This document shows positions 11,806-23,330 of a DNA stretch of 64,000 nt, piece by piece; position 1 is the stretch's first letter; the number at the start of each line of letters is the position of its first letter. Source of the DNA: Phoebastria nigripes (taxonomy: Eukaryota > Chordata > Aves > Procellariiformes > Diomedeidae). The translations under genes and the position numbers were made by a program. The stretch spans positions 1,512,067 through 1,576,066 of the forward strand of contig JAYKAV010000311.1 of the NCBI GenBank assembly GCA_035582835.1. The letters are read 5' to 3'. Under the pieces are notes generated by a model, which was not told the DNA's origin, did not search any database, and saw only the letters and a list, made by a program, of their open reading frames with translations.

Positions 11806-11876
11806 TTACTTCCTGCTTTCAAACACAAATGGGTAAATCTGTTCCACAGCACTGGCAACAGCCTTTACGTTTGGCC
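11806..11876 (-). CDS. TBPL1: TBPL1 coding exon 6 (last)
   Basis: The acceptor TCTCAG precedes GGCCAAACGTAAAGGC. The first two bases complete the split Gly codon from the previous exon. It encodes GPNVKAVASAVEQIYPFVFE, then SRK and TAA (11806-11808). The human protein continues EIL after SRK as I remember it, so this C-terminus is three residues shorter. Confidence 0.95.
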
Positions 11877-14800
11877 CTGAGACACAGTAAAAAAAAAAAC
11901 AAAAACAAAAAACAGTAGGAAGAGAAAAATCAGGGAATCAGAAATTAAAACAACAATAGTATCTTTAAAATAACCTTAATGTTTTTAGCTACCACAACTT
12001 TATACTGTAGACAAAAATAATTTCTCCCCCATTTCTCCCAACTTAAGAAGGTGTTCCTCTGATCACTTTTACTTACAAGAAAAGACTCTCGCATGAAATC
12101 TGCAAGATGTTCTCCACTGGTCAATGGCTAGACTACAAATAAATAATACTGTCATTTAATTTCACAACAACTTGGGTGCTTTTTGATTTACTGGCTTAAA
12201 AAGTCAGCCCAGACAAGAAGGCAGAGGCTGAGTGGCAGAGGTAAGAGAAATACTTTTACGTATGATAATCTTCTAGGAATTTGTATTACTCAAAGCCTAG
12301 CCACTTTTATCTCTTCTTTTAAAAACCTACCAACAAAAACTACTGCTAAATAATGCTGGATTTAACCCAAGCATGTTTCAAGCAAGATTACTTTATGTTT
12401 GAAAATTACAGACTATTACTTTGTAGTCTGGATTTTGCAAATAGCTCCACCATTGATCTCAGGACAAAACCTGCAAGCCAGGGAATGGTTATTGTCTCAG
12501 GATGAAGCATCTGAAGGTTATCTAACACGATCTATGAGCATTTGGGGAAAGAAAAGGAAGAATGAACTAGAAATGCTTTCTAATGGTACTAGACCATTTT
12601 ATGCAATGAACAATTAAGATTGCAAATAAGCGAGCAGTAACATGCCAGAAGAAATTCATCCTGGCTAGAAGTTTGGTGATGCAGATAAAGGAAAATAGCA
12701 ATTTCTCACATGCTTTGATGCCTGTGAANTCAGGGTTTTTTTACCTCACTTCAAAAGTTTCTTCAAAGTATAGAGAACTGTTCAAAATGGTTCCCAAAAA
12801 TCATAACTAAGTTATAAATTACTTATTTAAGTAAATCTGGAAATATTGTTTTAATTTACAGTCAGAAAGAAAATGGAATAGGATCCTTCCTGTATTTTCA
12901 AACTTGTCAAGTTCAGCTAAGCATTCACCTAAAACAAGCCTGGTGAAAGATATCTGCCTTCTGGGCAGATACTGCACCTTCCTTAAATTTGTCTGCTATT
13001 ATAGAAATGCAAGTTCTAGAGAAAGCCTTCAGAAAGCAAGAGTATGAGTAGTCAAATAATTCTTGTAAAAAACGCCGCTCCCTGTAGGGTTGAAGAGATG
13101 TAAAAACTGGATCATCATTACAGGGAGTATAAGAGAAGAAACAAAACAAAACCAAACCCCCAAAACAACACCCTCATCACTCTTTTTGGAGGAAGAAAAA
13201 TTAATACGTCTTCCTATTACATTGAGAAAAGAAAACAAAAAGAACTGTTATGTAACTCTAAATCTTTTTATACTTGTCCCATTAAAAAAAAACCACCACC
13301 TTCCTGTTTTTTTTATAACATTTCTAATTATGTATCTCAAATAAAATTCTTTGAGTTAGTGGCATGACAAGTACTAGTACTACAGAAACAGGAATGGTCA
13401 AAAGGAACCTCATCTGAACGCACTCGAGAGGGAGTACAGTAAGGTTGAAAAGTAATTTAAAACATTTTTAGAACAAGAAGCGTAAGACTGTGGACATTTT
13501 TTTTCCCCTAGAAGAAAGGCCTAGGCAAAACAGGCCTTCAAAACCAACAGAAGTCTGAGATATTTCAAACTCACTGTAACAAGTAAACCAGAAGGAAGTC
13601 GAACTTTGATGTTTACCATATTTGCCTTCATATTTGAAAGGACAATTCTGGAAATATGAAAGTCATTTTGTCCCATATATGGAGTAATAATAATCTTACA
13701 GAAAGGCTAAATCTCATTAGGAGGCTGACAAGACATGCTGAGAGCCTTTTATTACTGCAGTGATACTCAAGCTTCTGATTTATTTTAAATTTAGTTTTTA
13801 GTTTTGGCTAGACCAGTTGCTCTGTTCAGAACATATACTGCAATCTTGAAATACTTTTTAGCCCTATATTTTCAGATTACCAAATCTGATGGAGTTTGTC
13901 GTCTTTAAAAAACACTTCTCCCGATATCTTGTGAGAAACGTTCCCCATAAAGCCTAGGTATTTGTTAAGGAATTAAGATGTGAAAATAAAAATCCCTACC
14001 CAACTTCTGATACCAGCAGCTGAGCTCTAACAACCGCAAGACAGAATTCCCACTAAAGTGACATAAAGTGATGTTTTTTGGTTCTGTACCATTTTAACAG
14101 GTATCCTCTAAAAAACCTGACTTCTCATATCTGGAAACCTGTGGTGGACACCTCACAAGCAAATATAACAAAGAATGGAAAATGAAAATTAGGAACAGAG
14201 AGGAAAAAACATGGCATGGCATCTCCAAGACCCAGGACAATCACGTCTCTGATCACATGGGAAAAATCACTGATGCCTGTGATTCAGGTGGTGGTTCTCT
14301 CTCAGTTGAGCTTTAACAGAAGAGAACACAAGTCTGAAGAACTGCAAACATTGGTCAACTTCAGTTATGACAAAATGTTATGCTATCCGTTTCCACAAAT
14401 CTCCAGTTTGGAAACATGTATTTATGAAAGGGATGTTAATGCTACATGCAGTGTAGTTTACAGCACTGTGAAGATGAAAAAAAGGAAGAAAATTCAAATA
14501 TTTAAATAAACAATACATACCTGCATTCTCAAGTCCTATCTCACTTTTGTTTTTATAAAAAACAGACTATGTACATTCAATCAAAGTAATTTTTGAGCCT
14601 ACCAATAATAACACTTTCTCTACAACTCTTCTGGCACTTTCACTCAAAAAAATCCTAGGTGCTAGCACTGGGAAATAAAATCCCTTCAACATATCTTTTG
14701 ACTGTTTTAAATGTCTTCCTCTCCTAAACCTACTGGTCCTAAAGTTAAATATTCCCAACAAGTTAAATATTTATTTTTGACATCAAAATACCTGTAACTG

Positions 14801-17800
14801 TGATACTGCCTGTGGAAAAAATCTGTAAGGTAGCTCTGAGAGTTTTTATTCTGTAACACACGGCAGGATGAAGTTCTGGTTCATAACTAGAAAACAAAAT
14901 AAAAGGTAAAAAAAGACAGATCTAGAACTGAAAAAGAAAAGCTTAAGAAATATACCAAGACTATAATTCTTTAAAATCCTACCATACCTCGCATGAGGTC
15001 TGTTATTCTTCGTAAATTCTGGCAATCTGATCTCAAAGGGCATGTTACACACTGCTAAAACATTCACAACTTTAAAATCTGTGAAAATTACCTTTTCAAA
15101 AGAGAGGAAAAAAAGACATTAGAAATTCAGTTTACAGCGAGGCAGATGTATGGGTTGCAAAAAAAGTTAGAAGAATACTAATTAGAATATTTTGATGAGA
15201 TTTCAAAACTAAAACCTTGTGATTGATGAATTTCTAACAGGAATCTAAGCAGTACTTAACGGACTCAAATCACTTACTTTATCCTTCTATGGTACAGTAA
15301 CTGTTGAACTAGATACTTCACAGTTGTATTATATGGTTATACTACAGTTTAAGAATGAGACACAGAAAAAACTCACATTGCTGTACTAGACACCTCCAAA
15401 TTGAAAATAAACTAAATTAAATAGCTCATGGAACACCAAAATAAGCAGAGAAAAAGCTTAAATTTCATTGTTACAAGAATCTTATGCAATTTGAAAACTT
15501 CTTTAATGCCTTGTTGCTATACACCATTTTTATTAAAGCTAAGAATAAGAAAAAAGGTGAAAATTGTTTTGTTTCAAATCTTCAGTGGCCAGTACAGCAA
15601 GCTGTTTTTCTACTCCGTTACTTTCTGAAACCCAGCTCAAACTACTGGCTTTCCCTTATTCTTTACCACAGCCATTTTAGATGACAATAAAATAGCCAAC
15701 AGACAATTCCTAAACAAACAAATGCACTGCTGAGAAGTCAGTGTTGGCAGTATCACTGAAGAAACTTTTGTTCATTTTCTGAGACTGCCTAAACTTAAAA
15801 ATGACCATTCCTCAGTCAAAACTTTTTAGAAGTATACTACCAGTAGAAGCAACTTATCCTTATAAAAGGTCAACTATCAATTTAATCTTCAAAATATATT
15901 CCACTTAAACTGCTCACTTTATAATAAAACTTGGTGCATCCACCCTGGAAGCATTGTTTACCTCACTGATTTAATGTTCCATTCCAACTTTAAGAGGCTG
16001 GGTCTAATGTATGCATTCGTAACGTAAGTGTGTCTAACTTCTGCTNGGGTCTGATGCAGCACTACCAGGATAGCCTGTCACCATTGCCTTTATGTACTAC
16101 AATCAAAGGGAGCCTCATCCTGCCAAACGACAGCCACTGTGTCTATTTAATTGCCTGTCCGTAAACTGAAACTGTGGGTAAACAGCACAGCTGACTACCA
16201 GGAAGTTTTAGAGTACTAAAATGTGTCATTTTAAGTCATTCACGTTGCTGTTTTTCAATCTTTATTATGAAATGCAAGTGGCGGTTTTGACTGGTGTTAA
16301 CCCAAACCCAGAAAAAAAGAGGGGTTTCATGTCCTAAGTATTTTATTTGGCTTATTTCCTGCTGTGCAACCTGACAGTGCAGAAGCACTTTTTTTCCCCA
16401 CTTAAAGAGGCTCAAACTTGCCCTTAACAAGATGGACATGTATCTGCTATTCCATCAGAACAGAGGGAAAATTATGTTCAAATGACAGTTAGGTTTATAC
16501 TCTTCAGCACTTCTTCCAAATAAATCTTTCAAGATTTGTAAATTCTATCCAAGAAACATCTGTGGGTGGTTCATTTATTAAACAAATTTTGTTGTTCATT
16601 AGCCAGTGAAGAAGCACTACTCTGAGCTGCCAAACGAAACTCAAATCCACAAAATAAAACAGTTTCTCTTTAACCAGCATCTGGAAAATGTATGCTGACA
16701 CAAAAGGGGCATCTGAGTGAAAACATGCTTACTGCTAAATTTTTATGCTCCCTCATTTTTGTTTCTTTCTAAAAAATGGACTACCAGCAGTGCTTGAGTC
16801 ATACAAGTCCTTTTCATTAGAATTACCTGAAAACCTAGTTTCTGTAGACTACGAGCTAATCGCCTGGCACCAAATTTAGCTTCTTCTTCACTATAAAAAA
16901 AGAAAGAAAAGAATCTAGCATTAACAGAAACAGAGTATATATTTGTATGCACACATACCACAATAGCTACTCAGATTACAAAATGAACCGTTAAATCATG
17001 TAACACATGAACCTTCACCACATGAACAGCCTTCATTTTATCCTACTGTACGTATTACATTTTAACTATCTAGATATTCAAACGGAGTTCTTTATGCCCT
17101 GTTTGAAGAATATCTTGGCACTCGGCTCCAGCTGAAGTTGGAGACGTATTTTGATCATAAATGATACTTAAGAGACAAATACTATCACGGGTAGTCCGGA
17201 TTTAACATCCTGAACAACCATCTTGCATTTTGAGACAGAGATCATATACAGAAAGTATACAAATTTACTATTGTACCTTATCCTTACTCTACAATGCAGA
17301 CATATCTTAAGGGAATTCAGCTGTTAAGAGTTTAGCGAGTCTCAGATGTATCTGAACTGAGAGTTTGCTTTTGTTTCTTTCCAGTCCCTCAACACTGTAT
17401 ACTTGATTAAATTCAGGTGGGTTTTCGTGAAATAGCAAGAGATATCCCTCAAAAAAGGTCATCCCTTCCCACGTTTCAAGTTCTGGCTAAAAACACAGAA
17501 TTCTTAAAGAGTTCTCAAATAAAATCTCTAGGATTTCCTTCATAAAGTAGTTTTCCCTGCTGCTCTCCCAGAAGGCTGAACTTANGTTGCTTAAGATTTC
17601 AACTCAGTCTGAGGCAGACGCTTCACATAGAAAACTTCCTCCCAAATACGTAGCTTGGCAAGGATCTACATGTGATCCAGTGTGAGTAAATCTTAACAGC
17701 GGCAAGTACTGCCTCTTGCCATCTCCTTCATTTACAACATCATATTTTAAAATACACAAGAATTTACAGCTAAAGAAAGAGTCTTCATGAACTCACCTTG

Positions 17801-18638
17801 TGGCTCCTGTGCAAATAACTTTTCCTGAGGACCAAATTGTGGCCGTAATCCTAGGTTTCCTAAGCTTCATTAATACTTTCTAAAAAGAAAAATAGAATTG
17901 GAAGAATTGGGAATTAGTGGTAGTTCAATTTCATATTGGGGGGGGGGGGGAATTCAACTGTTAGACAAATCAACTGTTACACTAATAATATTTCCTTTAT
18001 TTTTGATAGCCTTGAACTGTTCCTTCATCTCTTTCAGTAATTAAAAAAAATCAGCTCCTAAGAAGAGCAAAATAAGCATGGAATATCTCAGCCAGTGATT
18101 CAGTGTTCACAAAACAGATTAAATGAAGGTATCTTCCTCTCAATAAAAAGCTGAAAGCCACGAGCATTGTGCTAATTTTTTTCTTATTACAGTGACTCCC
18201 ACATTGCCGACTCCTTATCAGGATATATTTTCTTGATAAAACCATCGATGTTATTACCCTGAGGTGTAAGAGGTATCATCACATACCTTACACCCAATAT
18301 TCACCTCCCTAGTTGCAGTCTTCAGAGACAATATTTACCCCTCTCCTTACTGTACATTTAGTGTATGACAGACTAAATGCCTATCAAGACAGAAATAAAA
18401 CTATGTTTTTCTCTATCCATCATACACAGATATCAGACACAAGAACGTTTAGCTTAAGGAACATTCGTAAAAACAGATAATTGAGGTATGTTGAATCTCT
18501 TACCCCAACATCACGCTTGTATATCACATTTGCTCCCTCTAATGCGATCTTTCTCAAGTTTAAATGACATCTTGTTCTAAAAACACACACTACATTTGTG
18601 ATTAAAATGTCCAATGCAACATCACTGTCCGCATCCAT
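11806..18638 (-). CDS. TBPL1: TBPL1 (TBP-like factor, TLF/TRF2), complete coding region in six exons
   Basis: TBPL1 is a nuclear paralogue of TATA-binding protein. It binds TFIIA and TFIIB but not canonical TATA boxes, directs transcription from TATA-less promoters, and in mice is required for spermiogenesis. Six exons join in frame (135+83+64+104+95+71 nt) to give 183 codons. All internal boundaries have GT/AG sites. The protein is almost entirely the saddle-shaped TBP core, with two repeats: MDADSDVALDILITNVVCVF opens the first and FKVVNVLAVCNMPFEIRLPE the second. It ends at ESRK and stop, three residues short of the human protein as I recall it. The start is fixed by the conserved MDAD; two upstream ATGs belong to short uORFs. 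The promoter is the CpG island at 23-24 kb, so the gene spans about 13 kb, tail to tail with SLC2A12 and 3' of TCF21 on the same strand. Confidence 0.96.
11877..14791 (-). other. TBPL1: TBPL1 intron (between coding exons 5 and 6)
   Basis: A 2.9-kb AT-rich intron bounded by GTATTT (14791 side) and CAG (11877 side). Open frames within it, such as 14216-14509, show no known domain and are judged to be chance. Confidence 0.8.
14792..14886 (-). CDS. TBPL1: TBPL1 coding exon 5
   Basis: The acceptor TTTTCTAG is followed by T|TAT GAA, completing a Ser codon (AG|T). It encodes SYEPELHPAVCYRIKTLRAT followed by LQIFSTGSITVT. The donor after ACA G is GTATTT. This is part of the second TBP-core repeat and its length keeps frame with both neighbours. 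Confidence 0.95.
14988..15091 (-). CDS. TBPL1: TBPL1 coding exon 4
   Basis: It begins at GTA ATT after GAAAAG and encodes VIFTDFKVVNVLAVCNMPFE, then IRLPEFTKNNRPHA plus two bases of a Ser codon. The donor is AG|GTATGG. It opens the second repeat of the TBP-like saddle. The acceptor is purine-rich just before the AG, but the frame and conserved residues fix the boundary. Confidence 0.93.
15092..16826 (-). other. TBPL1: TBPL1 intron (between coding exons 3 and 4)
   Basis: A 1.7-kb AT-rich intron with donor CAG|GTAATT. I saw no gene or repeat family that I could name within it. Confidence 0.8.
16827..16890 (-). CDS. TBPL1: TBPL1 coding exon 3
   Basis: A 64-nt exon after TTTTTATAG. T completes the Ser codon, then EEEAKFGARRLARSLQKLGF and Gln precede donor GTAATT. 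The ARRLARSLQKLGF segment is the helix on top of the first saddle repeat. Confidence 0.95.
16891..17796 (-). other. TBPL1: TBPL1 intron (between coding exons 2 and 3)
   Basis: A 0.9-kb intron starting GTGAGT on the sense strand. I see nothing else in it. Confidence 0.8.
17797..17879 (-). CDS. TBPL1: TBPL1 coding exon 2
   Basis: It follows TTTTCTTTTTAG and encodes KVLMKLRKPRITATIWSSGK, then VICTGAT plus two bases of Ser. The donor is AG|GTGAGT. This is the beta-sheet part of the first TBP-core repeat. A 13-base C tract (sense strand) lies about 60 nt upstream of the acceptor. Confidence 0.96.
17938..17950. repeat. G13 homopolymer
   Basis: Thirteen consecutive G on the + strand, which is a C13 tract in the TBPL1 sense, lying about 60 nt upstream of the coding exon 2 acceptor. 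Confidence 0.95.
18504..18638 (-). CDS. TBPL1: TBPL1 coding exon 1
   Basis: It starts at ATG (18636-18638) with MDADSDVALDILITNVVCVF and runs to YKRDVG, with donor GGG|GTAAGA. The start matches the conserved N-terminus of TBPL1. Its context is not ideal: C at -3, G at +4. The exon continues upstream as 5' UTR to an acceptor at 18691-18692 (CTTTCTCAG), and that 52-nt leader has two upstream ATGs. Confidence 0.96.
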
Positions 18639-18690
18639 TGGGGTGATTTACAACTCAGTTTTCCCACCAGCTCACCATGAAGATCACATC
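18639..18690 (-). promoter_or_regulatory. TBPL1: TBPL1 5' UTR segment with start-stop element and 7-codon uORF
   Basis: In the sense direction the exon begins GATGTGATCTTCATGG. The first ATG (18687-18689) is followed at once by TGA, a minimal start-stop element. The second ATG (18676-18678) opens a 7-codon frame ending in TGA at 18655-18657, 16 nt before the main ATG. Such elements can lower main-frame initiation or allow reinitiation; here this is inference from sequence only. Confidence 0.6.
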
Positions 18691-20477
18691 CTGAGAAAGG
18701 AAAATGATAAATTAAACATACCAGTAGAAAATTGCCTATTAACGCCATTGTATAAATCTGTCCCTTAAATGAGACAAGAAGCAGAAGTGACTACACTCTG
18801 ACTCATGTAAGTTAACTGTGTGTGGGGAGGGGGGGGTGTCTGCATCCTGTATGCTAGAAAATAGGAGGTTACTTGTTTGAAGCCATGTTGCCAGACTTAA
18901 CAGAAGTAAAGTGTGTATACATACATACATATATAAAAAAAAAAATTTAACTTGTCACTTAAATACGTTACAACTCTTACCAACTACGTTAGAACACAGT
19001 AAAGATTACTGAAACGTTTTCCATAGCTCCAGTGGATAATCTTTCCTCAGCTCATTTGAGGATGTCATTAGACACCTCAGGAAAATGCACTTCTCTGACT
19101 GCTGAAGTTGATAATTCTGAACAGCTTGACGTTTGTGCTGGAATGGATAAGCCTGCTGAATAACTTCAGACTAACACAGGTTACACAAACTGCAGCCCGC
19201 AGACAGCCTGCTACCACAGCTTTCCCATCTTCATCCAGCACTCTTGGCCTATCTCTCCCAATATAATAGCATAATGCGAACTATACAAAATGTCCTGGTG
19301 GAAGCAACAGCCTGGGCTGAGCTGCAGTGGCCTCTCATCCCCTTCTGCACTGCCCACAGGAACTGCATAGAATGAACATATTGTACATGCAGAGTAAAAT
19401 CGAGTGTTTCTGAGGAAAAGCATGAATAACTGTGAAGGCACAGGACGGCCGCCCAGTGCACACACAGCAAACCTAAGGCAGCCAGGAAGCATCCAGTCTG
19501 CCCGTGCACATTGAAGGTGACACTAACACACATCTCAACCAGGGGAGGAGGATCATAAGACGGGGAGTTTGGCTACTGCTCAGCCCAGCCCGAGACTGCC
19601 CAACATCTCTTCTCTTAGCATACCAAAGCCAAGACAGCGGGCATCTCAAATAAATCTCAGGTGAAGTATTTGGGGAAAGGAGAAGGGAAAAGAGCAAGAA
19701 CATTGGTATATAGTGAAAAGGACTTATATCAAAATACTGTAGTTCATTAAGGAATTTTTCTTGGTAGAAGAATGTAAAAATCTTAGTTTTACTCCAGGAG
19801 AAGTAGCTTAAGTAGAGCATAGCCTAAGAGACAGAGGCAATATTATCTTGATGTATTAATCTAAAATTTTAGTAGTATTTCATCCAAAATGAACACAACA
19901 GAAAGCAAAGAGCAAAATCAAAGAAAAATAGTCAGATATATGAAATGCTCTACATGGGCATTACCATGGAAGAAGCAGGAGACTATGCATCAAGAACAAC
20001 ATACATAACAGACTGTAACGCATTTCCACCACTTTAAATGTTTTGGCCTTACATTCTATACCAGAAATCTTCACGATACAAAATTAATGTTATTATCAGT
20101 ATTTTCATCTGACTATGACTTCCTAAACATCATGCCATAGTCTCCAATTGAGAAATCACTTAAGGTGCATCTTTGACTACAACTCACTGACAATACAGAA
20201 GTAATAAACTACAAGGCAGATATGCATAATGTACTAGGTCAACTGCTGTGATGGTTGCTGCTTCTACTGTGCAGCTTGTTCCCGGCCGAAAGAATTATTC
20301 TGCAATTGTTGGCTTGTCCAATACAAGAAAAGGCAAGATGGGTGATAACACAGAAAAGAGATGAAGAAACAGCAAGAGAAAATCAGAAAAACCAAAGGCT
20401 ATGTGTGGGGGTGGGGGGGAAAGCAGGCAAAGAAGAAGAGAACAAACAGTAGCTAATTAGTATTCCGGGATCCTTTT

Positions 20478-20535
<58 letters not shown>

Positions 20536-23241
20536 TCAAAGTTAGAAATTACTTATCCCATCTGGTTTTGATGGACTACTACAGATTGGGTTAGCAATTT
20601 ATGGCACCGGATCCAAAGATAGCACATGTGCAGATTTTGAATGGCATGCACGCAAGGCCAGCGCAGAGCAAGGAGCTGGAACCCATGGCATCTTCAGAGA
20701 GGCATTTGTTTTCCACCCTGGCTTTTACAAAGACATTTTGAGATCAAGCAACAGCCTTACACATAAGCCTGTTGCTATTCCATATTTATGCAGTTACACT
20801 TTCAGAATACAGGGACTGAGTAGAAATCAAACATCTGGTTCTTTCCAGTTCGGGATTTGCAGATGCCTAAATTGATTTTATTGAGCTCAGCTTAGGCTTT
20901 GTTGATTAATTTTGCCCAAAGGTTCTCTCATCTGAACCTTAGAATTTTGGCAGCTTAAATCTCATTTCTAAAATTCTGTTTTGCCAGTTAATGCTAATTT
21001 AATAATAGGCTAAAACTGAAAATAAAATCATTGACTTNTCTATATGTGCAGTATTTCTTTTAAATTTTAATCTTCATTCAGCTTTCTCCAGTGCAAGAAA
21101 CTAGCCAACTTTGATTTCAAGTTCTCTTGCATCAGTGTAACGCAATCTACCCTGACAGAGAAAAAAAAGCTTAAATACATCTCTGTAGAAGTTTGTATTA
21201 TTTTCTCAAGGAAATTTTAAAAGTTTGTTCTTTCTTTTCAACACAGATTTCAGGGATACCTCTGCAATATTACCCTAAGAAGAAAAAAAGAGGAAGGAAA
21301 AAAAAAGTAGATAGGTAAAGCATGATAATGAACATAAAAATAAAAACAACAACAAAAGCTAACTCAAGGATATTTGGACACTGTAAAGTAATGTATTCTA
21401 CACTGAAACTAGAGAAACTTCCTAGAATAAGAAATACTTTGGAGGAAGGAATGAGCATTCAAGTTCTTAAACAAAGCATTACCCATACATCCCCAGTTAG
21501 GACCACGGCCATAATATTTTAGATACTATATAAACACACATGAAGACAAACACCCTGCACTGAAATCTTACAATCTAAAAAAAGCCAGCGCTCTCTGTCT
21601 TCAAAAAGTTCCAAACCAAACCAACCGCACCATCATCATCAAAGAGAGAGGAAAGGCACTTGGGATGGGGTATATAAACAAAGTATTATTTTAAGCTTTT
21701 GGCTACCTTTGATCCGAGAAACTCAGAGTTATAAAAGTAGATGGGGGGTATCTAACAATGGTTACATTAATGTCAGAACAGTTTAACAAACACCTTTCTC
21801 ACCAGTAGCATAAGTATAAGCAACTTCTACTGGTTATTTTTAACCTTGCTCCAAAGCAGTTCACCAACTGAGTAACCCCACAAAGAGTTCCAACAGCCCA
21901 GCTGAAGGGATAGCTGTCACTACTGCACCAAACTATTGCTTGAAAACCATTTTTGAAGAAGTTAACAGGAATTTCCATATCAGGTTTCCATATGAGAACA
22001 GAGAACGCACAAAATAAAGCCCATTAGGAACAAGAAGAGAGTNGATTACATCCTTCCAACCGAAGGTGCATTTTTTTTTAAGATTTGTGTTCAGCCCCTC
22101 AGAAAACACGTCCATATGAAACGCTGGAGGTGACAGACCTCTGAAATCTGCTTGAATTCTTAGATACGATACAGTCCTGGTGGTAGGTGGATGACTCCCC
22201 AGAACAGAGAGCAACATAGCTACTACTGTCTGTTTAGAAAATGCTCTGATCCAAACAACTTTCTTAGTTACACTCACGGAGCTAGAGAGGTGTGCTTTTA
22301 TTTTCTGTTGTTTCCAGGGGCAAGTTAAATTGTCCCTAAAGCAAAAAGCCATCCTCAAGCTAATATTTCACCTTCCGAGATTTGCACAGTCATGACTATT
22401 TCCTACAGAAGTGAAACAAATGTATTTTGGAGAAGGAGAAAATTTCCAAATATGCATAAAATCAGTGTCAAAGTGGGGATTTGTCCAATTAGACTAATGA
22501 ATAGAATGATGATACCAGCTATACCATAAGCAAGTAGGACACAAATGCCCAATCCTGCTGTCAAATCTCTTGGATAAGCCTACTGCATCCCCATGGACCT
22601 GGGGTCTTTCAGCACAAATCCAGCTGCAGGAATAAAGTCAAACACCTTATAGAACAAGACCAGGAAGCATATTCTTAAATAATTCATAACAGGCCATTTT
22701 TCTCAAATCTTTCTCATCAAAAAGAGCTGTTCATATTCAAAGCGAGAATCACTTGCATCCAATTTTGTGCCACCTTTCCCTTATAAGATCCAGCAATAAT
22801 CAAACGCCAAGCATTAAGAACAATCTTTTAGGTCTTTCTGATCTGTGGAAAATTGTCGTAAGTATGATAAAAATCCGAACCAACAGGTTAGGTGGCCATT
22901 CCAACTTGATAAAACATTGTAAGAAAAATCTGTTTTGCTGTTACAAAATATTTTAACACAACAGGTAAGCCTCTCATCGCCCCTCCCAGCCAAATATTTA
23001 CCATCTGCACGTCTCGATTGAGGAAACAGAAGTACTCTTCCTATTCACACAGCTGGGAATCTCACTCAAAGCCCTACACGTACCAGTGTCACAACGCTCA
23101 GGTTAACAAATAATTGGTTTTTTTCTCCCCTTCAACCCCAGCCGAAAACTTCTCCGGCAAGCCCAGCACAAACAAAGCGCAGGCAGAAGGCGGCCTAGCC
23201 ACGCCGCTCGGCAGCGCTGGGTTATACCAGCCCTTCGTTAC
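18691..23241 (-). other. TBPL1: TBPL1 5' intron
   Basis: Intron between the non-coding first exon(s) in the CpG island and the first coding exon. It holds an uninterrupted A51 tract (20482-20532) and a G-rich run near 18819-18838. It has no supported coding exon. Its length depends on which first exon is used. Confidence 0.7.
20482..20532. repeat. A51 homopolymer
   Basis: Fifty-one consecutive A on the + strand (U51 in the TBPL1 pre-mRNA), preceded by CCTTTTTTCT and followed by TCCTCAAAG. It is the longest homopolymer in the window. It could be a retroposon poly(A) tail, a slippage-grown tract or an assembly artefact. Confidence 0.95.
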
Positions 23242-23330
23242 CTGGAGCGGCGCCGGCCGCCGCTGCAGGGGCCGCGGCTGTTACAAAGCCCCGGGGGCCG
23301 GGCACGCTATTTCGGGAGTCGGGCGCGGGG
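23242..23330 (-). other. TBPL1: Alternative TBPL1 first-exon donor at 23242/23241
   Basis: In the sense direction GGCGCCGCTCCAG|GTAACGAA is a second good donor in the same island, about 840 nt downstream of the first. A third, weaker one is GCACG|GTAACGG at 23738/23737. The 5' boundary of this exon is a guess. Confidence 0.35.
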
